The position numbers were made by a program, and so were the translations under genes. From NCBI GenBank assembly GCA_003240625.1, contig QFMX01000015.1, forward strand, positions 1-37,303: DNA of 37,303 nucleotides, in the 5' to 3' direction. This stretch comes from Sphingomonas taxi (lineage in GTDB: Bacteria; Pseudomonadota; Alphaproteobacteria; Sphingomonadales; Sphingomonadaceae). Shown here piece by piece: positions 7,389 through 16,571 of the stretch (position 1 is the first letter of the stretch; the number at the start of each line of letters is the position of its first letter). The notes under the pieces were generated by a model, which did not search any database, was not told the origin of the DNA, and saw only the letters and a list, made by a program, of their open reading frames with translations.

Positions 7389-8198
7389 TTGACCGAACTT
7401 CTTACCGTCATCCTTCTCGGCATCGTCGAGGGGATCACCGAATTCCTGCCCGTCTCGTCGACCGGGCATCTCATCCTGGCCACCCGGCTGCTCGGCTATG
7501 ACGCAGGGCGCTGGGAGGTGTTCAACGTCGTCATCCAGCTCGGCGCGATTCTCGCGATCGTCGTGCTCTATTGGCGGACGTTTTGGGCGGTCGGCATGGG
7601 GCTCATCAAGCGCGAGCCCAAATCGTGGCTGTTCCTGCGCAACCTGGTCGTCGCGTTCATTCCGGCCGCGGTGATCGGGTTGGCGTTGCATAAGTATATC
7701 GAGGCGTTGCTCGGGAATGCAGAAGTGGTGGCGATCGCGCTGGTCGTCGGCGGCTTCGCGATCCTCGCGGTCGAGCGGTTCGCGCCGCGCAGCGACATCA
7801 GCGGCGTCGCGGACATCCCGCTCAAGACCGTGATCGGGATCGGCTTTCTCCAGTGTCTTGCGATGATCCCGGGCGTCAGCCGGTCGGGCGCGACCATCCT
7901 CGGTGCGCTGGCGCTGGGCGTCGAGCGGCGCACCGCGGCGGAGTTCAGCTTCTTCCTCGCGATCCCGACGATGCTCGGCGCGAGCGCGCTCGAACTGCTG
8001 AAGAACCGCGACGCGATCGCGGCGGGCGGCGGCGTCGGTTTCGGTGCGATCGCGATCGGTGCCGCGGTGTCGTTCATCGTCGCGTTGCTGGTGGTGAAGT
8101 GGTTCGTTGGGATCGTCACCAAGCATGGCTTCGTCCCGTTCGCCTGGTACCGCGTGGCTGCCGGTTCGGCCGCACTGGTCTGGCTCCTGAGCAAGTAA
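7389..8198 (+). CDS. uppP: Undecaprenyl-diphosphatase UppP/BacA
   Basis: This 269-residue, multi-spanning inner-membrane enzyme dephosphorylates undecaprenyl diphosphate so that the lipid carrier can be reused in peptidoglycan and other envelope synthesis; it also confers bacitracin tolerance. The first family motif GIVEGITEFLPVSSTGHL (residues 11-28, with E14, E18, S24 and H27) and the second, PGVSRSGATILGAL (about 161-174), are complete. Length matches the family. The start is TTG at 7389, supported by GGAG at 7378-7381; no better start exists in frame. It follows the NDUFA9-like gene by 87 bases and may share its transcript. Confidence 0.95.
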   Translation: MTELLTVILLGIVEGITEFLPVSSTGHLILATRLLGYDAGRWEVFNVVIQLGAILAIVVLYWRTFWAVGMGLIKREPKSWLFLRNLVVAFIPAAVIGLALHKYIEALLGNAEVVAIALVVGGFAILAVERFAPRSDISGVADIPLKTVIGIGFLQCLAMIPGVSRSGATILGALALGVERRTAAEFSFFLAIPTMLGASALELLKNRDAIAAGGGVGFGAIAIGAAVSFIVALLVVKWFVGIVTKHGFVPFAWYRVAAGSAALVWLLSK

Positions 8199-8349
8199 GT
8201 CCGATCCGGAACAAATATGCGTAATTGCGATCGTGTCTTGAAAAATTGAGCTGTCATTCCGTTTTTATACGGCAGCACATCTTACCTATATGCTGTTTTA
8301 GCCGTGACAAGCCTTCCGCAGCGCAATAACGCGGCTGTCGGAGGCATGT

Positions 8350-9792
8350 ATGGCGAACGATTCGATGCTAAAGTTTGTTGGACGGGAGCAATCCTATCCG
8401 GCGAAGCGCACCGCGGATGAGCGGCAGGAGGATTTCCGCGAGATCGCACAGCGATACGCGGTCGAGCCCGCCGAGGAGCAGGCCGGGCGCTGTTCGCAGT
8501 GTGGCGTGCCCTATTGCTCGGTCCATTGTCCGCTGCACAACCATATCCCCGACTGGCTTCGGCTGACCGCGGAAGGCCGGCTGCGCGAGGCGTATGAGCT
8601 GAGCAACGCGACCTCGACGATGCCCGAGATCTGCGGGCGCATCTGTCCCCAGGACCGGCTGTGCGAAGGCAATTGCGTTATCGAATTCACGGGCCACGGC
8701 GCGGTCACGATCGGATCGGTCGAGAAGTTCATCACCGACAGCGCGTGGGAGAATGGCTGGGTCGAGCCGTTGGTCCCCGGCAAATCGCGCGGCCAGTCGG
8801 TCGGCGTGATCGGCGCGGGCCCGGCAGGCCTGACCGCGGCGGAATATCTGCGCGGGCATGGCTATGACGTGCATGTCTATGACCGCTACGACCGGGCGGG
8901 CGGGCTGCTCACCTACGGCATCCCCGGATTCAAGCTCGAAAAGCCGATCGTCATGCGGCGCGTCGAGCGCCTCAAGGCGGCCGGCATCGTCTTCCACGAA
9001 GGCTTCGCGGTCGGTCACGATGCGAGCCTCGACGATCTGCGCCAGCGCCACGATGCGGTGCTGATCGCGACCGGCGTCTACAAGGCGCGCGCTATGGACC
9101 TGCCCGGCAGGAACGCGAACGGCGTGGTCGCGGCACTCGACTTCCTCGTCGCCTCGAACCGCAAGGGCTTCGGCGATGCCGTCCCCGCATTCGACGACGG
9201 GAGCCTCAACGCCGAGGGCAAGGACGTCGTCGTGATCGGCGGCGGCGACACCGCGATGGACTGCGTCCGGACCGCGATCCGCCAGGGCGCCAAGTCGGTG
9301 AAGTGCCTCTATCGCCGCGACCGCGCCAACATGCCCGGCTCGCAGCGTGAGGTCGCGAATGCCGAGGAGGAAGGCGTCGAGTTCGTCTGGCTGTCCGGCC
9401 CGCAGAGCTTCGACGGCGGCGACACCGTGTCGAGCGTCAAGGTCAGGAAAATGCGTCTCGGTGCGCCTGACGCGAGCGGCCGCCGCGCGCCCGAACCCGA
9501 TCCCGCGGGCGATTATGCGGTGAACGCCGATCTCGTGATCAAGGCGCTCGGCTTCGACGCCGAGGATCTGCCGACCTTGTTCGCGACACCGGAGCTCGGC
9601 GTGAGCCGCTGGGGTACCGTGCTGGTCGACGGCAAGACGCTAATGACCTCGCTCGACGGCGTGTTCGCGGCGGGCGACATCGTCCGCGGGGCCAGCCTCG
9701 TCGTATGGGCGATCCGCGATGGCCGCGACGTGGCGGCGACGATGCACAAGTGGCTGAAGACCAAGGCGGCGAACGCGAAGGTGGCGGCATGA
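8350..9792 (+). CDS. gltD: Glutamate synthase (NADPH) small subunit
   Basis: The 480-residue beta subunit passes electrons from NADPH through FAD and Fe-S centres to the large subunit, which makes glutamate from 2-oxoglutarate and glutamine. Two cysteine groups typical of the N-terminal Fe-S domain are present: C48, C51, C56, C60 and C95, C99, C105, C109. An FAD-binding motif VGVIGAGPAGLTAAEYL lies near 155 and a NADPH-binding VVVIGGGDTAMDC near 297. The ATG at 8350 has GGAGG about 6 bases upstream. The stop overlaps the gltB start (ATGA, 9789-9792), so the two subunits are probably made in step. The 150-base upstream gap is AT-richer and probably holds the promoter (TTGAAA at 8238, T/A-rich box near 8262-8270). 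Confidence 0.96.
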   Translation: MANDSMLKFVGREQSYPAKRTADERQEDFREIAQRYAVEPAEEQAGRCSQCGVPYCSVHCPLHNHIPDWLRLTAEGRLREAYELSNATSTMPEICGRICPQDRLCEGNCVIEFTGHGAVTIGSVEKFITDSAWENGWVEPLVPGKSRGQSVGVIGAGPAGLTAAEYLRGHGYDVHVYDRYDRAGGLLTYGIPGFKLEKPIVMRRVERLKAAGIVFHEGFAVGHDASLDDLRQRHDAVLIATGVYKARAMDLPGRNANGVVAALDFLVASNRKGFGDAVPAFDDGSLNAEGKDVVVIGGGDTAMDCVRTAIRQGAKSVKCLYRRDRANMPGSQREVANAEEEGVEFVWLSGPQSFDGGDTVSSVKVRKMRLGAPDASGRRAPEPDPAGDYAVNADLVIKALGFDAEDLPTLFATPELGVSRWGTVLVDGKTLMTSLDGVFAAGDIVRGASLVVWAIRDGRDVAATMHKWLKTKAANAKVAA

Positions 9793-12700
9793 GCAACGAA
9801 CAGGGTTCCCCGATGATCGACCAACGCGCCCGCTTGGCTGCTGAAGGCATGTACCGTCCCGAGTTCGAGGGCGATGCGTGCGGTGTAGGCCTCGTCGCCG
9901 CCACCGATGGCCGCGCGTCGCGGCGCGTGGTGCAGTCCGCGGTCGATGCGCTGAAGGCGGTGTGGCACCGCGGCGCGGTCGATGCGGACGGCAAGACGGG
10001 CGACGGGGCCGGGCTGCATATCGACCTGCCGCTGCGGTTCTTCGACGATGCTGTCGCTGCGTCGGGGCACAAGGTGCGGCCGAACCGGCTTGCGGTCGGC
10101 ATGATCTTCCTGCCGCGTACCGATCTCGGCGCGCAGGAGGATTGCCGGACGATCGTCGAGAGCGCGATCATCGAGGCGGGCTACACCATCTATGGCTGGC
10201 GCCAGGTGCCGGTCGACGTGTCGGTGATCGGGCTGAAGGCGCAGGCGACGCGCCCCGAGATCGAGCAGATCATGATCGCCGGGCCGCTGCCCGAGGAGCA
10301 GGACGCCGCCGAGTTCGAGAAGACGCTGTATCTGGTCCGCCGGCGGATCGAGAAGCGCGTGATCGCGGCGCAGATCCAGGGCTTCTACATCTGCTCGCTG
10401 TCGTGCCGCTCGATCATCTACAAGGGGCTGTTCCTCGCCGAGTCGCTGTCGGTCTTCTACCCGGACCTGTGCGACCAGCGCTTCGAAAGCCGCGTCGCGA
10501 TCTTCCATCAGCGCTATTCGACCAACACTTTCCCGCAATGGTGGCTGGCGCAACCGTTCCGCTGCCTCGCGCATAACGGCGAGATCAACACGATCCGCGG
10601 CAACAAGAACTGGATGCTCTCCCACGAGATCCGGATGGCGAGCCTCGCGTTCGGCGACAATTCGGAGGACATCAAGCCGGTGATCCCGGCGGGCGCATCC
10701 GACACCGCGGCATTGGACGCGGTGTTCGAGGCGATCTGCCGGTCGGGCCGCGATGCGCCGACCGCCAAGCTGATGCTCGTGCCCGAAGCCGCCAGCCCGG
10801 ACATGCCGCCCGAGCATACCGCGATGTACCAGTATCTCGCGAGCGTGATGGAGCCGTGGGATGGCCCCGCCGCGCTGGCGATGACCGATGGCCGCTGGGC
10901 GGTCGCCGGCATGGACCGCAACGCGCTGCGTCCGCTCCGCTATACGCTGACCTCGGACGGTCTGCTGATCGTCGGGTCGGAGAGCGGCATGGTCGTCGTT
11001 CCCGAATCCACCATCGTCGCCAAGGGCCGCTTGGGACCAGGCGAGATGATCGCGGTCGATCTCGACGAGGGCATCCTGTTGCAGGATCGCGCGGTGAAGG
11101 ATCGCATCTCGGGTGAGGCGGACTACGCCGCGATGATCGGCGAATTCCACACGCTCGCCGACCTCCCCTCGGTCGAGGACGCGATCGTCCGCTATGATCG
11201 CGCCGAACTCGCACGCCGTCAGGTCGCAGCGGGGCAGACGATGGAGGACATGGAGCTGATCCTGTCGCCGATGGTCGAATCCGCCAAGGAAGCAATCGGC
11301 TCGATGGGCGACGACACGCCGCTCGCGGTTATCTCGGACAAGCCGCGGTTGATCAGCCAGTTCTTCCGCCAGAACTTCAGTCAGGTCACCAACCCGCCGA
11401 TCGATCCGCTGCGCGAGCGCCACGTGATGTCGCTCAAGACGCGGTTCGGCAATCTTGCCAACATCCTCGATGTCCGCGATCAGCGCGAGCGCGTGCTGGT
11501 GCTCGATTCGCCGGTGCTGACCGGCGAGCATTGGTCGCGGCTGAAGGCGCATTTCGGCAATGCGGTCGCCGAGATCGACTGCACGTTCGACGTCGGCGGG
11601 GGCCCCGAGAAGCTGCGCGCGGCGATCCAGCGGATCCGCAACGAGGCGGAGCAGGCCGTTCGCCAGGGCAAGAGCGAGATCTTCCTCACCGACGAGGCGA
11701 TCGGCGAAGACCGCGTCGGCATCGCCGGCGTGCTCGCGGTGGCCGCGGTCCACACGCACCTCGTCCGCCGCGGCCTGCGCTCCTACGCGTCGATCAACGT
11801 CCGCTCGGCCGAGTGCCTCGACACACATTATTACGCGGTGCTGATCGGCGTCGGTGCGACCACCGTGAACGCCTACCTCGCCGAGGCCGCGATCGTCGAT
11901 CGCCAGTCGCGCGGGCTGTTCGGCGATCTGGAGCTGGCCGAATGCCTCCGCCGTCACCGCGTCGCGGTCGAGGAGGGGCTGCTCAAGATCATGTCCAAAA
12001 TGGGCATCGCGGTGATCTCGTCGTACCGCGGCGGCTATAATTTCGAGGCGGTCGGCCTCTCGCGCAGCCTGGTCAACGACCTGTTCCCCGGCATGCCCGC
12101 GAAGATCAGCGGCGAGGGCTATGCCTCGCTCCACGTTAATGCGACCGACCGGCATGAAGCGGCGTTCGATCCGGCGGTGGCGACGCTGCCGATCGGCGGC
12201 TTTTATCGCCAGCGCCACACCGGCGAGACGCACGCCTATTCCGCGCAACTGATGCATCTGCTCCAGACCGCGGTCGCGACCGACAGCTATACGAGCTACC
12301 TGCAATTCTCGCGCGGGGTGTCGGACCTGCCGCCGGTGTATTTGCGCGATCTGCTCCAGTTCAATTTCCCGGCAGAGGGCGTGCCGGTCGACCAGGTCGA
12401 GGCGATCACCGAGATCCGCAAGCGCTTCGTGACGCCGGGCATGTCGCTCGGCGCGCTGTCGCCGGAAGCGCACGAAACGCTGGCGATCGCGATGAACCGG
12501 ATCGGCGCGAAGGCGGTGTCGGGCGAGGGCGGCGAGGACAAGACGCGCTTCGTGCCGTACGCGAACGGCGACAATGCGAACTCGACGATCAAGCAGATCG
12601 CGAGCGGGCGGTTTGGTGTCACGGCGGAATATCTGAACGCGTGCGAGGAGATCGAGGTCAAGGTCGCGCAGGGCGCCAAGCCCGGCGAGGGCGGGCAGCT

Positions 12701-14315
12701 GCCCGGCTTCAAGGTCACCGAGTTCATCGCCAAGCTGCGCCATGCGACGCCCGGCGTGACGCTTATCTCGCCGCCGCCGCACCACGATATCTACTCGATC
12801 GAGGATCTGGCGCAGCTGATCTACGACCTGAAGCAGATCAACCCGCGCGCTCGCGTCTGCGTGAAGCTGGTTTCTTCAGCGGGCATCGGCACCGTGGCTG
12901 CGGGTGTGGCGAAGGCGCATGCCGACGTGATCCTGATCGCGGGGCATGTCGGGGGGACCGGCGCGTCGCCGCAGACGTCGATCAAGTACGCGGGCACGCC
13001 GTGGGAAATGGGGCTGTCCGAGGTCAATCAGGTGCTGACACTCAACGGCCTGCGCGGTCGCGTGCGGTTGCGGACCGATGGCGGACTGAAGACCGGTCGC
13101 GACATCGTCATCGCCGCGATCCTGGGGGCGGAAGAGTTCGGGATCGGCACGCTCTCGCTGGTCGCGATGGGCTGCATCATGGTCCGCCAATGCCATTCGA
13201 ACACGTGCCCGGTCGGGATCTGCACGCAGAACGACGCGCTTCGCCAGAAGTTCGTGGGGACGCCGGAGAAGGTGATCAACCTGATGACCTTCATCGCCGA
13301 GGAGGTCCGCGACATCCTCGCGCGGCTGGGGGTGAAGAGCCTCGACGACGTGATCGGGCGCACGGAACTCCTGCGGCAGGTCAGCCGTGGTGCGGAGCAT
13401 CTCGACGATCTCGATCTCAACCCGATCCTGGCGAAGGTCGATGCCGACGATTCGCAGCGGCGGTTCTCGCTGTCGACGTTCCGCAACGAGGTGCCCGACA
13501 GCCTCGACGCGCAGATCATCAAGGACGCGGCGGCGGTGTTCTCGCGCGGGGAGAAGATGCAGCTGACCTATTCGGTGCGCAACACGCACCGCGCGGTCGG
13601 TACGCGGTTGTCGAGCGAGATCACGCGGAAGTTCGGCATGTCGACGCTGGCGGACGATCATGTCACGATCCGGCTGCGTGGCTCGGCCGGGCAGTCGCTC
13701 GGCGCGTTCCTGTGCAAGGGCATCACGCTCGAAGTGTTCGGCGACTCGAACGACTATGTCGGCAAGGGGCTTTCGGGCGGCACGATCATCGTGCGGCCGG
13801 CGGTGAGTTCGCCGCTGGCGTCGCAGGACAACACGATCATCGGCAACACCGTGCTGTACGGCGCGACGTCGGGCCGGCTGTTCGCCGCAGGGCAGGCGGG
13901 CGAGCGGTTCGCGGTGCGCAATTCGGGCGCAAGCGTGGTCGTCGAGGGCTGTGGCGCGAACGGGTGCGAATACATGACCAACGGCATCGCGGTGGTGCTG
14001 GGCAAGGTCGGCGCGAACTTCGGCGCGGGCATGACCGGGGGGATGGCGTTCGTCTACGATCCCGACGGCACGTTCGAAAAGCGCGCCAACCCCGAGAACA
14101 TCACCTGGGACCGCGTGAAATCGCTGCACTGGGCCGACGTCCTGCTCGACCTGGTCCGCGACCATGCCGACACCACCGACAGCAAATGGTCCAAGGGCCT
14201 GCTTGAGGACTGGGACCGGGTCGCGCCGCATTTCTGGCAGATCGTGCCGAAGGAAATGCTGACGCGCCTGAGCCATCCGCTCGACGACAGCGCGGAGTTG
14301 GTTGCGGCGGAGTAG
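9789..14315 (+). CDS. gltB: Glutamate synthase large subunit
   Basis: The 1508-residue alpha subunit has all four family domains. The class II amidotransferase domain begins at C31 (GDACGVGLVA), the expected nucleophile after removal of a 30-residue propeptide. It is followed by the central domain, the FMN-binding synthase barrel (about 820-1190; GEGGEDKTRF, IKQIASGRFGV) and the C-terminal GXGXG beta-helix (about 1250-1450). The 3Fe-4S cluster ligands are C1129, C1135 and C1140 in GCIMVRQCHSNTCPVGIC. The ATG at 9789 overlaps the gltD stop; the frame is open further upstream within gltD, but that is not the start. The order gltD then gltB is the reverse of Escherichia coli. Confidence 0.97.
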   Translation: MSNEQGSPMIDQRARLAAEGMYRPEFEGDACGVGLVAATDGRASRRVVQSAVDALKAVWHRGAVDADGKTGDGAGLHIDLPLRFFDDAVAASGHKVRPNRLAVGMIFLPRTDLGAQEDCRTIVESAIIEAGYTIYGWRQVPVDVSVIGLKAQATRPEIEQIMIAGPLPEEQDAAEFEKTLYLVRRRIEKRVIAAQIQGFYICSLSCRSIIYKGLFLAESLSVFYPDLCDQRFESRVAIFHQRYSTNTFPQWWLAQPFRCLAHNGEINTIRGNKNWMLSHEIRMASLAFGDNSEDIKPVIPAGASDTAALDAVFEAICRSGRDAPTAKLMLVPEAASPDMPPEHTAMYQYLASVMEPWDGPAALAMTDGRWAVAGMDRNALRPLRYTLTSDGLLIVGSESGMVVVPESTIVAKGRLGPGEMIAVDLDEGILLQDRAVKDRISGEADYAAMIGEFHTLADLPSVEDAIVRYDRAELARRQVAAGQTMEDMELILSPMVESAKEAIGSMGDDTPLAVISDKPRLISQFFRQNFSQVTNPPIDPLRERHVMSLKTRFGNLANILDVRDQRERVLVLDSPVLTGEHWSRLKAHFGNAVAEIDCTFDVGGGPEKLRAAIQRIRNEAEQAVRQGKSEIFLTDEAIGEDRVGIAGVLAVAAVHTHLVRRGLRSYASINVRSAECLDTHYYAVLIGVGATTVNAYLAEAAIVDRQSRGLFGDLELAECLRRHRVAVEEGLLKIMSKMGIAVISSYRGGYNFEAVGLSRSLVNDLFPGMPAKISGEGYASLHVNATDRHEAAFDPAVATLPIGGFYRQRHTGETHAYSAQLMHLLQTAVATDSYTSYLQFSRGVSDLPPVYLRDLLQFNFPAEGVPVDQVEAITEIRKRFVTPGMSLGALSPEAHETLAIAMNRIGAKAVSGEGGEDKTRFVPYANGDNANSTIKQIASGRFGVTAEYLNACEEIEVKVAQGAKPGEGGQLPGFKVTEFIAKLRHATPGVTLISPPPHHDIYSIEDLAQLIYDLKQINPRARVCVKLVSSAGIGTVAAGVAKAHADVILIAGHVGGTGASPQTSIKYAGTPWEMGLSEVNQVLTLNGLRGRVRLRTDGGLKTGRDIVIAAILGAEEFGIGTLSLVAMGCIMVRQCHSNTCPVGICTQNDALRQKFVGTPEKVINLMTFIAEEVRDILARLGVKSLDDVIGRTELLRQVSRGAEHLDDLDLNPILAKVDADDSQRRFSLSTFRNEVPDSLDAQIIKDAAAVFSRGEKMQLTYSVRNTHRAVGTRLSSEITRKFGMSTLADDHVTIRLRGSAGQSLGAFLCKGITLEVFGDSNDYVGKGLSGGTIIVRPAVSSPLASQDNTIIGNTVLYGATSGRLFAAGQAGERFAVRNSGASVVVEGCGANGCEYMTNGIAVVLGKVGANFGAGMTGGMAFVYDPDGTFEKRANPENITWDRVKSLHWADVLLDLVRDHADTTDSKWSKGLLEDWDRVAPHFWQIVPKEMLTRLSHPLDDSAELVAAE

Positions 14316-14364
14316 GCCGCCGTCTTCCCCCCCCGTGTCCGCCGGGGAGGGCAACAGTAAGATT

Positions 14365-14492
14365 GGTTCACGCGGAGACGCGGAGGCGCGGAGCTAAATT
14401 CCCTCTGCATCTCTCTTGTTGAGATTGGTGACGAAGGAGCTTCGCTCGCGCCGAACGCAACACCTCCGCGCCTCCGCGCCTCCGCGTGAACC
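14365..14492. repeat. Long inverted repeat, 'ttcacgcggag' family
   Basis: The 29-base arms 14365-14393 (ggttcacgcggagacgcgg...) and 14464-14492 (...cgcctccgcgtgaacc) are complementary with one mismatch, and pairing continues outward (agatt / aatct) with one bulge. The loop is about 70 bases. It fills the gap after gltB. Each arm is built from repeats of gcggag/gcgcggag units. Confidence 0.8.
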
Positions 14493-14560
14493 AAATCTTC
14501 TTACTCGACGACCAACCCGCGCTAGTGACACACTCGGCACATGCCGCCTAAACGAAGCGC

Positions 14561-15235
14561 ATGTGGCAGCTTTATCAATTTCCCCTGTGTCCCTTTTCGC
14601 GAAAGGTGCGCCTGCTGCTGGGCGAGAAGGGGGTCGGCTACGAACTGGTCCGCGAATCGCCGTGGGATCGCCGCGACGAATTCATGGACATGAACCCCGC
14701 CGGCCAGACCCCGGTGATGGTCGATGCATCGCGCGGCGTGGCCCCGCTGATCGATTCGATGGCGATCTGCGAATTCTTCGAGGAAACCGTCGAGAAGGCG
14801 GCGATGATCAACGGCACCGCGACCAACCGCGCCGAGATCCGCCGGCTGGTCACGTGGTTCGACACGCATTTCTACCGCGACGTCACCGGACCGCTGCTCC
14901 ACGAGCGCATGGTCAAGCGCCTAGCGCACCGCACGGCGCCCGACGCGAAGGGCTTGCGGGAAGCGATGAAGGCCGCAGTCGGGCATCTCGACTATATGGA
15001 TTACCTGCTCGATCACCGGAACTGGCTCGGCGGCGCGACGATGAGCCTCGCCGATCTGGCGGCCGCCGCGCAGATCTCGGTCACCGATTATCTCGGCGGG
15101 ATCGACTGGAAGGGCCACGACCAGACCGCGCGCTGGTATCGCGGCTTCAAGAGTCGTCCGAGCTTCCGCCCGCTGCTGTCTGAACGGATGGAACTGATCT
15201 CACCCCCGGCGCACTACGACAATGTCGATTTCTGA
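14561..15235 (+). CDS. fzlA: GST-fold protein, probable FzlA (FtsZ-binding)
   Basis: The 224-residue product has an N-terminal thioredoxin-like GST domain (LYQFPLCPFSRKVRLLLGEK, then MNPAGQTPVMVD and the DSMAICEFFEE helix) and an all-helical C-terminal domain (about 90-210). The ending PPAHYDNVDF resembles the conserved acidic/aromatic tail of FzlA, a GST homologue that binds and curves FtsZ filaments during division in Caulobacter. The N-terminal ..CPFSRKV.. site has Ser and Cys, but FzlA proteins are not thought to act as transferases. If not FzlA it is a plain glutathione transferase. The ATG at 14561 is the only start preserving the first strand. Its stop overlaps the next gene by 14 bases. 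Confidence 0.65.
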   Translation: MWQLYQFPLCPFSRKVRLLLGEKGVGYELVRESPWDRRDEFMDMNPAGQTPVMVDASRGVAPLIDSMAICEFFEETVEKAAMINGTATNRAEIRRLVTWFDTHFYRDVTGPLLHERMVKRLAHRTAPDAKGLREAMKAAVGHLDYMDYLLDHRNWLGGATMSLADLAAAAQISVTDYLGGIDWKGHDQTARWYRGFKSRPSFRPLLSERMELISPPAHYDNVDF

Positions 15236-15569
15236 GCAGATCGCCTATCCCGACTTCGAGAAGGTCGACATCCGCGTCGGCACGATCGTCGAGGCCGAGC
15301 CCTTCCCCGAAGCACGGAAACCCGCGTTCAAGCTCCGGATCGATTTCGGCGCGGCAATCGGCGTGAAGCGCTCCTCCGCGCAGATCACCGAACATTATAC
15401 GCCGGAAACACTGGTCGGCCGCCAGGTTGCGGCGGTGGTCAACTTCCCGCCGCGCCAGATCGGCCCGATGATGTCGGAGGTTCTGACGCTTGGCTTCCCC
15501 GACGCGGATGGGAAAGTGGTGCTCATCTCGCCGACCGGACCAGTCCCAAACGGCGGGCGGCTGTTCTAA
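15222..15569 (+). CDS. CsaA-like tRNA-binding protein
   Basis: The 115-residue product is a single EMAP-II/CsaA-type tRNA-binding OB domain: YPDFEKVDIRVGTIVEAEPF, FKLRIDFGAAIGVKRSSAQI, then VVNFPPRQIGPMMSEVLTLG and a C-terminal SPTGPVPNGGRLF. CsaA was described as a chaperone-like protein that supports export in Bacillus and binds tRNA; the precise job in alphaproteobacteria is unclear. Its length equals the family's. The start at 15222 lies inside the end of the GST-like gene (14-base overlap, different frame), which suggests one transcript and coupled translation. Confidence 0.9.
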   Translation: MSISEQIAYPDFEKVDIRVGTIVEAEPFPEARKPAFKLRIDFGAAIGVKRSSAQITEHYTPETLVGRQVAAVVNFPPRQIGPMMSEVLTLGFPDADGKVVLISPTGPVPNGGRLF

Positions 15570-15575
15570 AGTTTA

Positions 15576-15700
15576 ATCCTTCCCCGCCAGGGGGAGGTGG
15601 CTGACCTTTGCCAGACGGAGGGGGAGGAGAGGGCAACTTTCGTTGCGTATTCCTCCCCCTTCGTCACCTTCGGTGCCACCTCCACCTTGCGGGGGAGGAT
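15576..15700. repeat. Long inverted repeat, 'cctcccccgcc' family, copy 1
   Basis: The left half (atccttccccgccaggggga... to about 15630) and the right half (about 15650 to ...cgggggaggat) pair imperfectly into one long hairpin with a small gcaac/gttgc stem at the tip. It lies between two convergent genes, where it could end transcription from both sides. A second copy is at 20511-20635. Confidence 0.75.
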
Positions 15701-15716
15701 CAGCAGAGATCGCTTA

Positions 15717-16388
15717 CTAGCGCATGTCGCTCTGCGTGATCGGGACGATCTTCACCTCGACGCGACGGTTCGCAGCGCGGCCCGCATCGGTATCGTTCGA
15801 CGCGATCGGCTGCGTCTCGCCGTAACCGCGCGTGCCGATGCGGGCCGTCTGGACGCCGTGGCCCGCCAGATAGTCCGCCACCGAGCGCGCCCGGCGTTCC
15901 GACAGCGTCTGGTTGTACGCGTCGCTGCCAGTCGAATCGGTGTGGCCGTACACGTCGATATAGGTCTGGTTATACTGCGACAGCGTGTCCGCGACCTGAT
16001 CGAGCGTGCGCTGGAACTGCGGCTGCACCGTCGCACTATCATAGGCGAAGGTGATGCCCGACGGGATGTTGAGCACCAGGTCGTCGCCCTGGCGGATCAC
16101 CTGCACGTCCGTGCCTGCGGTCCGCGCGCGCAGGTCGCGCTCCTGCTTGTCCATGTACGCGCCGATGCCCGCACCCGCCAGGCCGCCGATGCCCGCGCCG
16201 AGCAGCTTCTCGGTCCGGTCGCGACGACCGCCGACCACGTCGCCGAGCAGATAGCCGCCGAGTGCGCCGCCGATGCCGCCCAGGGCAGTCTTTGAAATCG
16301 TCTGGCGACCGGTCTCCGGATCGGTGGTGCAGCCGCTGGTGGCGATCAATGCAGCGATTGCGGCACCTGCGAACATCTTGGTTTTCAT
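15717..16388 (-). CDS. OmpA-family lipoprotein with glycine zipper
   Basis: The 223-residue product begins with a lipoprotein signal, MKTKMFAGAAIAALIATSGC (Cys20 the likely lipidation site), then a glycine-zipper segment (about 35-80; GGIGGALGGYLLGD, GAGIGGLAGAGIGAYMD), and ends with an OmpA/MotB peptidoglycan-binding domain (about 115-215; FAYDSATVQP, DVYGHTDSTGSDAYN, LSERRARSVADYL, NRRVEVKI). It should be anchored in the outer membrane and bind peptidoglycan, supporting envelope stability. The ATG at 16388 has GGGAG 9 bases upstream. The same frame is open far upstream to 17771 only because it is antisense to the next gene. YiaD-like proteins are the nearest named relatives. Confidence 0.92.
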   Translation of the reverse strand: MKTKMFAGAAIAALIATSGCTTDPETGRQTISKTALGGIGGALGGYLLGDVVGGRRDRTEKLLGAGIGGLAGAGIGAYMDKQERDLRARTAGTDVQVIRQGDDLVLNIPSGITFAYDSATVQPQFQRTLDQVADTLSQYNQTYIDVYGHTDSTGSDAYNQTLSERRARSVADYLAGHGVQTARIGTRGYGETQPIASNDTDAGRAANRRVEVKIVPITQSDMR

Positions 16389-16571
16389 AGATAAACTCCC
16401 TGAGACATGATCGATGACGGCGTTATGCCCGATACGGCCGATAACCCGGTGTAGCGACGATTGTTCCGCCTGCGCACTGAACGGAGCCTGACCATCTTGG
16501 CGGCGTAATGTCGAGCATGTGCAAGGACGGTTGTGCGACGGGCCGTTGTCCTGCAAAGAGACGCGGAGCCA

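Noticed and set aside
9513..12785. A 1090-codon open frame on the minus strand across gltD/gltB
   Set aside because: It is antisense to two clear enzymes and arises from the GC-rich third-position bias. The product is Arg/Asp/His-rich with no recognisable domain.
12876..14354. A 492-codon minus-strand frame across the gltB 3' half
   Set aside because: Same cause; the plus strand carries the conserved 3Fe-4S and GXGXG regions.
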